Source of the DNA: Trichomonas tenax
Lineage: Eukaryota; Parabasalia; Trichomonadida; Trichomonadidae
DNA: 12,640 bases
NCBI GenBank assembly: GCA_023091735.1
Contig: JALKBU010001320.1
Location: 1-12,640, forward strand
Direction: 5' to 3'
Shown here: positions 7,710 to 12,640 of the stretch, one piece after another
How the letters are laid out: each line of letters starts with the position of its first letter
Numbering within the stretch: position 1 is the stretch's first letter
Notes under the pieces: model-generated
Told to the model about the DNA's origin: nothing
Database searches by the model: none
The model's input: only the letters and a program-made list of their open reading frames with translations
Program-made: the position numbers and the translations under genes

Positions 7710-8054
7710 TTAATTTCAATAGAAAATTTATTATCAAATCAAGCTATTTTTCCACGAAAAACTGTTAGATTAAGAGATGATTTATCCCTTTCAAATGTCC
7801 TCCATTTTCGATTCCAAATTGAATTTACCCAAACAACCTATTTTTTAGAGATAACAGCACAAATCAGCATACAAGGAGCTTCTTATAATGCAGGTATGTT
7901 TGTTTTAGAAAAATGCAATTAATGTTGGTCGAGTGGTGAAAAGTAGTATATACACGGGGTTACTTGTCATTCTAAATATAGAGGATGTATGACAACATAT
8001 ATATTTAGACCACATAATCTAGCAAATAATTTTTTAAGTTTATTTTTAAAATAA
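7710..8054 (+). pseudogene. Decayed element gene, 3' part, unknown product
   Basis: One reading frame is open from 7710 to TAA 7920-7922, continues to TAG 7944-7946, and then to TAA 8052-8054, with no usable ATG. The text is strongly protein-like and beta-rich (for example HFRFQIEFTQTTYFLEI, then SIQGASYNAGMFVLEKCN, then YIHGVTCHSKYRGC). The last stop sits in AAATAATTTATTTTTT, much like the region after the capsid-like gene at 11143, which supports this being a true gene end. It begins 20 bases after the ankyrin stop, so the 5' part is missing at that junction. A jelly-roll or other virion protein would fit the strand pattern, but no family is recognised. Confidence 0.4.
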
Positions 8055-8088
8055 TTTATTTTTTATTCGGATAAAAGAGTAAATATAT

Positions 8089-8678
8089 ATGGCAATCGTT
8101 TCACCTGAGCTTATGGAAAAATGAGGTATCGATTAATTAAAAGTTGATGATTTTTTAATTAAATCTAATGAAAACCTAACAAATATTGATTCAAAACATC
8201 CCTTCGAAATTGAAAAAAAATCGAAGACTCAGCACATATTAAAACAAATTTCATCCGTTCAGGTCGTGGTCTAAATCCTGAATGAATTAAAGAACAATTT
8301 AGAAATGAGGGTTATGAATTAATAACTGAATATGGAGGATGTGAAAATGAACTTATTTATAGATACAAAGGTAAAGTATTTTCAATTACGTGGCATAGAT
8401 GGAATAAAGGTGAAAGACCTCATAAGTGTGATGAGGATGAAATAAAAATAATTGAAAATCCAAAAGAAAACGATGTTTCTATATATTGCATACGTAAAGT
8501 TCCAACAAAAAGCGGAAAACGAATGAATAGAAGAATTTATAATCCAGAACATATTAAAGTGATTTTCAAAAATGAAGATTGTGAAGTATTAAATGCTGAT
8601 GAATACTTAAATGTTAATGTTAGTAATATAAAATTGGCAATCTCGAGGTATAAAGCCCTCGACCTTTCCAATTTTTAA
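8089..8678 (+). pseudogene. Decayed gene with zinc-ribbon/HNH-associated look
   Basis: ATG at 8089 opens a frame that is broken by TGA 8122, TAA 8134 and TGA 8283 and shifted once at the A-run 8213-8220. From 8286 it reads without interruption to TAA 8676-8678. The clean part contains GYELITEYGGCENELIYRY, then KVFSITWHRWNKGERPHKCD, a layout like the repeated GY-x-L-x-x-EY ... T-x-x-x-W-x-x-G-x-R-C-P-x-C zinc-binding module found beside homing nucleases in large DNA viruses, though only some of the cysteines are present. The end of the frame folds into the hairpin at 8631-8674. It lies on the same strand as the remnant at 7710-8054, which ends 35 bases before it. Family assignment is tentative. 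Confidence 0.45.
8631..8674. terminator. Nested hairpin at the end of the decayed gene
   Basis: AAATTGG (8631-8637) pairs with CCAATTT (8668-8674), and inside it TCGAGG (8643-8648) pairs with CCTCGA (8657-8662). The structure spans the last codons and ends two bases before the stop. It may shape the RNA 3' end, but trichomonads do not use bacterial-type terminators, so the role is unknown. Confidence 0.4.
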
Positions 8679-8710
8679 AGGTGCCACTTATTGTTCAAAC
8701 GTCGAAAAGT

Positions 8711-9000
8711 GACGTGTAATACTAACAGTTACCATTTATAACATCATGATATGTATAATTTAAATCTTATGACTTTATAAAATGTCATGCTCTTAAAAAG
8801 AGCCCTCGCTCCTCTATATGGAATTAAAGATTTCATAAATTTCAAAATCAGCATTAATTTTTTATTTTAAATATATGATATAATTTATTTTTCCATTAGT
8901 GATAGAATTTATGACATCATGACGCGTGACACTAACAGTTACCCATTTATGACATCATGACATGTAACGCTAACAATTTCATTTATGACATCATGCGTGA
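8711..9000. repeat. Degenerate tandem/interspersed repeats containing TGACATCATGAC
   Basis: A 36-38 base unit made of TTTATGACATCATGAC followed by a GTRAC-type string and CTAACARTT occurs in series at 8908, 8946 and 8982 (the last partial). A diverged copy lies earlier: GACGTGTAATACTAACAGTTACCA at 8711-8734 followed by TTTATAACATCATGAT at 8735. The copies are separated by AT-rich filler that includes TTATGACTTTATAAAATG (8768-8785), also found in the intergenic block of the two element ends. The palindromic TGACATCA core could bind a bZIP- or Myb-like protein, but this is speculative. Confidence 0.6.
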
Positions 9001-9015
9001 CTTAAAACTATGTCA

Positions 9016-9036
9016 AGGTGAAGAGGGGCTTCGCCT
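9016..9036. repeat. GC-rich hairpin after the lysine-rich gene
   Basis: AGGTGAAG pairs with CTTCGCCT across five G-rich loop bases (one G-T pair). It lies about 50 bases beyond the 3' end of the gene at 9088-9414 and resembles the other small palindromes of this window. Confidence 0.5.
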
Positions 9037-9087
9037 GGCGCTATGTGCCTGAGATCTTACTTATGACAAAAATAATGTAAAAATGTT

Positions 9088-9414
9088 TTATTCAGTCTTC
9101 TTCTTTGCTTCGGGACTTTCTCCCTCAAGGGCTTTAGCCCGTTCTTCTTCTTTTATTCTCTTTACAATCCATCTCGGATTCTTCTGTCTTCCTGCTGCAA
9201 GGGTTGCTAACTGTTTTTCAGTGCATTTACGTTTAGGCTTAACTTGTTTCTCTTCTGTAGGTGTGAATCCTGCATCTGTCTTTTCATCAGACTTTTTATT
9301 CTTCTTTGGCTTCTGTGTTGCTTTGAGTTCGTTTAATATTTCTTCTTTCAAAGATGATTTAAGAGCTTCGATGTCTGTCAAGGCACTCTGTGCCCAGGAT
9401 TGTCCGCAATCCAT
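9088..9414 (-). CDS. Small lysine-rich element protein, intact diverged copy
   Basis: The 108-residue product starts at the ATG 9412-9414. Residues 1-35 look helical and acidic/basic mixed (TDIEALKSSLKEEILNELK), 36-60 are a Lys-rich linker, 58-82 hold the conserved core VKPKRKCTEKQLATLAAGRQ then KNPRW, and the tail is charged. Related genes lie at 3-293 and 12477-12640, where the core is nearly identical while linker and tail differ. No function is established. Its high positive charge fits a nucleic-acid or virion-core binding role. TGA-free to its TAA, which overlaps TAAAA, a plausible poly(A) signal. It is divergent from the gene at 9467, 52 bases apart. Two short palindromes are embedded in its coding DNA, encoding WAQSAL and ALEGESPEA. 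Confidence 0.75.
   Translation of the reverse strand: MDCGQSWAQSALTDIEALKSSLKEEILNELKATQKPKKNKKSDEKTDAGFTPTEEKQVKPKRKCTEKQLATLAAGRQKNPRWIVKRIKEEERAKALEGESPEAKKKTE
9129..9140. repeat. Short palindrome GGGCTTTAGCCC in coding DNA
   Basis: This is a perfect palindrome of the recurring class, near the 3' end of the lysine-rich gene. Confidence 0.65.
9382..9394. repeat. Short palindrome GGCACTCTGTGCC in coding DNA
   Basis: The stem GGCAC/GTGCC lies near the 5' end of the lysine-rich gene and encodes part of WAQSAL. The gene at 11189-11674 has WAQRAL at its own palindrome (11584-11598). Confidence 0.6.
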
Positions 9415-9466
9415 GATTTATTATGGGATAAAAAATTAAAAATATTATTTTTAACTCAGATTAAAT
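9415..9466. promoter_or_regulatory. Divergent promoter region of the two small element genes
   Basis: Only 52 AT-rich bases separate the two start codons. On the plus strand CTCAGATT lies 10-14 bases before ATG 9467 and partly fits the initiator (TCA, but G at +2). On the minus strand the only TCA overlaps the ATG. Clear consensus initiators are absent, so the element may use other signals. Confidence 0.35.
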
Positions 9467-9754
9467 ATGAGCTTGAGTCGATCTGAAAGAAATTCGATAA
9501 TTATTAATGACACAAAAGGAATTCAATATCCATTATATTATGTCATGAAAGACAAAAATGGAAACTTTCAGGTTAGAAAACGAAAAGTTCCATTACCTAC
9601 AACAACTACTGAAGAAAAGAATGAAGTAAAGAATGAACCGAAGATAGAAACAAATAATGAAGTAAAGAATGAGCCAGTTAATGTTCCAGTTTATGAATCA
9701 GTGATAAATAAAAAACACACTGATTACAAAATGAACGTCAACATTTGTTTTTGA
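9467..9754 (+). CDS. Unknown charged element protein, probably cut short at its C-terminus
   Basis: The product has 95 residues and no recognised domain. Residues 1-40 look folded (IIINDTKGIQYPLYYVMKDK, then GNFQVRKRKVPLP). Residues 41-75 are a low-complexity Thr/Glu/Lys/Asn segment with a repeated NEVKNEP motif (twice, about 51-57 and 64-70). The frame ends at TGA 9752-9754, and the left arm of the foldback repeat begins at about 9747 with a string that recurs at 9915. The last few residues are therefore probably not original and the gene looks truncated by that insertion. It is divergent from the lysine-rich gene, suggesting joint expression. There is no signal peptide or membrane segment. 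Confidence 0.55.
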   Translation: MSLSRSERNSIIINDTKGIQYPLYYVMKDKNGNFQVRKRKVPLPTTTTEEKNEVKNEPKIETNNEVKNEPVNVPVYESVINKKHTDYKMNVNICF

Positions 9755-10280
9755 AGTTTCATGAACGTGGTCTCTCTTTATTTTTCTCTTTCACATTGGT
9801 TTAACACGTTCAAACACAACTCTCAACACAAGTCCCGACACAACTCTCAACACAAGTCCCAACACAACTCTCAACACAAGTCTCGACACAACTCACAACA
9901 CGTTCAAACCCTTATTTTTGAAGTTTCATGAACGTAGTCTCTCTTTATTTTTCTCTTTCACTTTGGTTTAACACGTTCAAACACAGCTCTCAACACAAGT
10001 CCCGACACAACTCTCGACACAGTGCAAACACAAGTCTCAACACGTGTTAAGCACAACTCTAAACAAAATTCAAAACACAACTCTCAAATCAAATTATAAC
10101 AACAAAACGTTCGAAATGTGTCAAACACAACTTTCAAATCAAAATTTTTAAAATTCAAAATTCAAATTTTTAAATTCTATTTTTGCTACTTTTGTGCAAT
10201 CAAGCCCTCAAAAACACAAAAAACACTGTTCAACATGTGCAATGAGGCCAACTTTGTTGGCCAGAGTGCACATTGTGTGT
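9747..10280. repeat. Left arm of a foldback structure, with nested tandem repeats
   Basis: The outer part has two direct copies of a roughly 168-base unit starting with TTTTTGAAGTTTCATGAACG at 9747 and 9915. The inner part (about 10060-10280) is the inverted counterpart of 11665-12060. The best match pairs 10101-10187 with 11830-11923, including AACAAAACGTTCGAAA and TTTTTAAATTCTATTTTTGC. The arm ends with GTGCACATTGTGTGTGT (10266-10282), found inverted at 11665-11681. The plus strand is very poor in G (CAACACAA-type sequence). A perfect small hairpin GGCCAACTTTGTTGGCC lies at 10246-10262. No gene is present; a minus-strand frame at 10208-10399 is not convincing. Confidence 0.75.
9816..9905. 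repeat. 24-base minisatellite in the left arm
   Basis: Three units start at 9816, 9840 and 9864 with the form ACAACTCTCAACACAAGTCY plus four bases, followed by a partial unit at 9888. Units differ by one or two bases. A similar run recurs in the second 168-base unit near 9984-10020. Confidence 0.8.
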
Positions 10281-11143
10281 GTGAAAAAGTTTGATGTATT
10301 CAGTAAAAAAAGACATGCTGACGTATGGAAGAGAGTAAATACTGTCAGATCTTGGTAGGTTGTTGATTGTGGAGGTAAAGCCACTAATTCTGAAATCAAT
10401 GTCGAAGTTCCTTTAAAGCTTCCTGTTAGAAAATTCTTACCATTCGAAGCAATAAGATTTATTCCTGACTTTGCCGGAAATATTCAAATCAAAGTTAAGT
10501 TTACTCTGAACTTGTTAAACATTATACAAATCAGGCTTTATGCTTCCCAATTAAGTTGATAGACTGGATGCCTATGGATGGAACAATTTCTAATAAAGCA
10601 AATTTTAAATGTACATTTACAAGAGAATATACACCTATTAATGTCAATTCGATCTGGTTCTTATTCCAAAAGACGCCTGAATATTTAACGAATTTCGAGA
10701 ATCCTCTATTTAATGATGTTCAGTTATTTATGGGAGCTTACGGTACAATTCCTTCAGAACCTGAATCTACAAATAGCCCAGCATATTATGAAATCGTATC
10801 TAATGCATGCAATACTAATAATGATATGATTGGATTTAATGTTGATGTCATGAAGTCATTAACGACTTTAGCGAATGAAGACAATGGTTATGTCAGCAAT
10901 GAAACCACTCATTTCTTAATAAAATTTCCAACAGAGACTGACTTTACATTTCAGCAGGGACAGGCTTCAAATTCCCTGATTACTTATAAAATGACTGTTA
11001 CAACATCACAGGATAACACACCATTTAAAGAGAAGCCACAAATTCGATTCTTGAGACATTGCTGTTTTGCAATTCAGGCAAGACCTAATGGACCACCAGA
11101 TATTAGAATTGATGATTACAACTTAGCTGCAGAATCTGAATAA
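10281..11143 (+). pseudogene. Capsid-like gene (Polinton major capsid type), 5'-truncated, one stop and one frameshift
   Basis: The first frame, from 10281, reads as protein but meets TAG at 10356-10358 and then runs to TGA at 10557. It contains VEVPLKLPVRKFLPFEAIRF and IPDFAGNIQIKVKF. Coding then continues in another frame, open from 10499 to TAA 11141-11143, so a one-base shift lies between about 10499 and 10556; the second frame has no ATG at its beginning. Its product includes FTREYTPINVNSIWFLFQKT and ends with PQIRFLRHCCFAIQARP, then GPPDIRIDDYNL. The beta-rich pattern and the PL-x-LP-x-x-FLPF segment fit the double jelly-roll capsid proteins of Polintons, which build the virus-like shell; this is pattern recognition, not a search result. 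The N-terminal half is missing at the left-arm junction. The 3' end overlaps TAAAAATAAA. It is not functional as it stands. Confidence 0.5.
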
Positions 11144-11174
11144 AAATAAATTTATTTTTGACACGTATTGTCTT

Positions 11175-11188
11175 GGTGCTTTAGCTCC
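11175..11188. repeat. Imperfect palindrome between convergent genes
   Basis: GGTGCTTTAGCTCC lies directly after the stop of the minus-strand gene at 11189. It is closely related to GGAGCTTAGCTCC at 23-35. The TAAA it contains on the minus strand could serve as that gene's poly(A) signal. Confidence 0.5.
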
Positions 11189-11674
11189 TTAGTTCACAAG
11201 TACATACTTCAAACAAATTTTATATTTAGTGAGAATGTCCATGTAATCATTCAAATACTTATATTTAAAATCAACTCCACTCGTTCCTTCTTGTTCAATG
11301 ACTCTTATCTGTGATATTTTCAGAAATGGCGAATATTTAAGGCAGCATGTAGTTTCAGGATCTAATAAATCAATAATGACTTTATGTTCTGTTTTTAATG
11401 CTATGATTGTTTCAAGATCTTCTTTCAATAACAGAATTTGATCGTGTGATACTAAGTTGCAGATTAATTTCTTATCTTGATCTAGCAGTATATTCTGATA
11501 TAATGAAAGGAGGAATTCATCAACTGATTTATAATTCATCCTCATGCTTTGATAAGGATTTACTTTGAACCTTTGGTCCTCAAGGGCTCTTTGAGCCCAT
11601 TCTGCTTCTCTCGTTATAATTGGAACTGGTGACGGTGGATATTCAACTCTAACGGAATCAGTAGCTGAACACAC
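11189..11674 (-). CDS. Unknown element protein, N-terminus cut off by the right arm
   Basis: The frame gives 161 residues if read from a GTG at 11672-11674, but the first ATG codons are at residues 44 and 46, and the frame is open only to the arm junction. The true start is therefore missing and this is probably a fragment. Visible features are a Pro-rich start (VEYPPSPVPII, 9-20), WAQRALEDQRF (26-36), a helical segment (VDEFLLSLYQNILLDQDKKL, 51-70), and an alternating beta/alpha C-terminal half ending in ICLKYVLVN. I do not recognise the family. It converges with the capsid-like gene with 45 bases between the stops, so both may come from one element. There are no in-frame stops or shifts, so it is less decayed than its neighbour. 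Confidence 0.5.
   Translation of the reverse strand: MCSATDSVRVEYPPSPVPIITREAEWAQRALEDQRFKVNPYQSMRMNYKSVDEFLLSLYQNILLDQDKKLICNLVSHDQILLLKEDLETIIALKTEHKVIIDLLDPETTCCLKYSPFLKISQIRVIEQEGTSGVDFKYKYLNDYMDILTKYKICLKYVLVN
11584..11598. repeat. Short palindrome GGGCTCTTTGAGCCC in coding DNA
   Basis: A six-base perfect stem GGGCTC/GAGCCC with a three-base loop lies inside the gene at 11189-11674 and encodes AQRAL. Confidence 0.7.
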
Positions 11675-12060
11675 ACAATGTGCACATTAATTAATTAATT
11701 AAATTGGCCATCGTGCACGTGATTAACAATGTTTTTTGTTTTTGTGGGGCTTCAATTTTCAAAAATTTGTGTTTTTGAAGGCTGGTTTGAGCAAATGTGG
11801 TTAAAAATAAAATTTAAAAAATTGAATTGGCAAAAATAGAATTTAAAAATTTGAGTTTTGAATTTTGAATTTTAAAAATTTTGATTTGAAAGTTGTGTTT
11901 GACACGTTTCGAACGTTTTGTTTTGTTGAAATTTGTGTTTTGACATATTTCGAACGTTTTGTTTGTTTGTAATTTGATTTGAAGTTGTGTTTTGACAAAA
12001 GTGGCAAAAATGAAATTTAAAGATTTGAATTTTGAATTGTGTTTTGACGTGTGTGTTTAG
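11665..12060. repeat. Right arm of the foldback structure
   Basis: This is the inverted counterpart of 10060-10280, longer because of internal duplications: GGCAAAAATNGAATTTAAA-type strings at 11828 and 12002, and TTCGAACGTTTTGTTT at 11909 and 11950. The plus strand is rich in G/T and poor in C, the mirror of the left arm. It starts with ACACACACAATGTGCAC (11670-11686 region) and a TTAATTAATTAATTAA palindrome that stands where the left arm has GGCCAACTTTGTTGGCC. The minus-strand frame at 11872-12126 is the low-complexity complement and not a gene. Confidence 0.75.
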
Positions 12061-12178
12061 AGTGTGTTTTGATGTGTTTTGTTTAAAAATAATGACTCGA
12101 GACACATTTTTAGATGTTGCTTTCAACCGATAAATAGGGTATGTTTTAATATGTTGTCTTGAGTGTCCTAGTGGACCG
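12061..12178. other. Spacer between the foldback arm and the right element tip
   Basis: About 118 bases with no open frame. They do not match the sequence beyond the left tip (after 1186). The last six bases, GGACCG (12173-12178), would be the target duplication of the right element if its far end carries the same six. Confidence 0.4.
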
Positions 12179-12190
12179 AGTTAGTAATTA

Positions 12191-12235
12191 GATGTTCGCG
12201 TAATCCACGACTGCGCCGTGGCTTCTGCAAACATC
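12191..12235. repeat. Tip hairpin of the element end
   Basis: Outer stem GATGTT/AACATC (12191-12196 with 12230-12235) and inner stem CCACG/CGTGG (12205-12209 with 12217-12221) form a nested structure. It begins 12 bases from the element tip. The left tip has the same structure with one mismatch in the outer stem. Confidence 0.65.
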
Positions 12236-12476
12236 TTTTTAAATATATTTACGACAGAGTTAGTTTTACAAGTTAGGTCCCCCCCCCCCCTATAGAAAAT
12301 AAATTTTTGAATTACTTACAAAACTAACGTTAATTTTATTTTAAAAATTATGACTTTATAAAATGTATTCAGTTTTAAAAATAATTTATGACAAACTAAC
12401 TAACTAAGAAAAGAAAGCGAAAAGAAATGAGGGTAAGGAAATTTTGAAAAATAATTTTAGTGGTTATGAGAGAAAT

Positions 12477-12640
12477 TTATTTGGATTTCTTTTCTTCCTC
12501 TTCTTTCTTTTTGGCTTCTCTCATACGCTTACTTATCCATCTCGGATTCTTCTGTCTTCCTGCAGCAAGTGCTGCTAATTGTTTTTCTGTACACTTACGT
12601 TTAGGCTTAACTGGTTTTTCCTCCGTTACTCCTTCATCAT
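12477..12640 (-). CDS. Small lysine-rich element protein, copy R, partial
   Basis: The frame enters from the right edge and ends at TAA 12477-12479. It carries the intact core KPKRKCTEKQLAALAAGRQ followed by KNPRW, with GAA where copy L has a stop. The tail (REAKKKEEEEKKSK) is shorter than in copy L. The N-terminal portion lies outside the window. The stop overlaps TAAAT, a plausible poly(A) signal. Being uninterrupted within the window, it is the likelier functional member of the two close copies. Confidence 0.7.
   Translation of the reverse strand, partial: DEGVTEEKPVKPKRKCTEKQLAALAAGRQKNPRWISKRMREAKKKEEEEKKSK

Larger units (their letters stand above)
12179..12640. mobile_element. End of a Maverick/Polinton-like element (copy R), truncated by the window
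   Basis: This inverted sister of 1-1186 begins with AGTTAGTAAT at 12179. It has the tip hairpin, a run of twelve C (12279-12290), one copy of the intergenic block (12299-12387), an AACTAACTAACTAAG string and the lysine-rich gene. It lacks the HNH-like gene and the second block present in copy L, so the tip lies about 550 bases closer to the lysine-rich gene. No hallmark transposon gene is inside the window. Confidence 0.55.

Noticed and set aside
7895..7900. GTATGT-like string, resembling the trichomonad 5' splice site
   Set aside because: No matching branch/3' motif (ACTAACACACAG) follows within a plausible intron length; the ACTAACA strings near 8721 and 8931 belong to a repeat and lack the CACAG end.
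9083..9439. Plus-strand 118-codon frame
   Set aside because: It is the antisense shadow of the lysine-rich gene, whose minus-strand core is conserved in two other copies.
9747..12060. CRISPR-like array in the repeat-rich arms
   Set aside because: The repeats are contiguous or slippage-type without unique spacers, and the genome is eukaryotic.
11872..12126. Minus-strand 84-codon Asn/Gln/Lys/Thr-rich frame
   Set aside because: It lies wholly within the low-complexity right arm; its content follows from the CAAA/AACA repeats.

Overview
This window looks like a piece of nuclear genome from a trichomonad, most likely Trichomonas vaginalis. The base composition is strongly AT-rich. The complete genes are single-exon. 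One gene has a textbook trichomonad initiator (TCATTTT, 11 bases before the ATG), and several stop codons overlap a TAAA poly(A) signal. The 357-residue ankyrin protein with a DUF3447-like N-terminus and the VPS9-like protein belong to families that are very large in T. vaginalis. Species assignment is an inference from these features.

Layout. Bases 1-1186 and 12179-12640 are two inverted copies of the end of one mobile element. Both run out of the window, both end in AGTTAGTAAT read inward, and both carry the same terminal hairpin, a poly-G/C tract and a gene for a small lysine-rich protein. I read them as Maverick/Polinton-type ends. The left copy carries an extra NUMOD4/HNH-like gene between two 88-90 base direct repeats, which the right copy lacks.

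Bases 1187-3928 hold no intact gene, only eroded coding traces and a pair of strong hairpins. Bases 3929-7689 are a normal host cluster: type II pantothenate kinase (+), a VPS9-like protein (-) and a DUF3447/ankyrin protein (+).

Bases 7710-12150 are mobile-element debris. In order they hold two decayed reading frames, a tandem repeat block, a divergent pair of small genes (a second version of the lysine-rich protein and an unknown charged protein), and a foldback structure. The foldback has two arms (9747-10280 and 11665-12060) that are A/C-rich on one strand and mutually inverted. They enclose 1.4 kb with a broken capsid-like gene and a convergent unknown gene, both lacking their N-termini at the arm junctions.

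How it works together: the three central genes are ordinary host genes for coenzyme A synthesis, probable Rab/endosome control and protein-protein scaffolding. Everything around them looks like layers of large virus-like transposons at different stages of decay. The most interesting items are the capsid fragment between long inverted arms, the HNH-gene presence/absence difference between two copies of one element end, and a set of short GC-rich palindromes scattered through the element genes.
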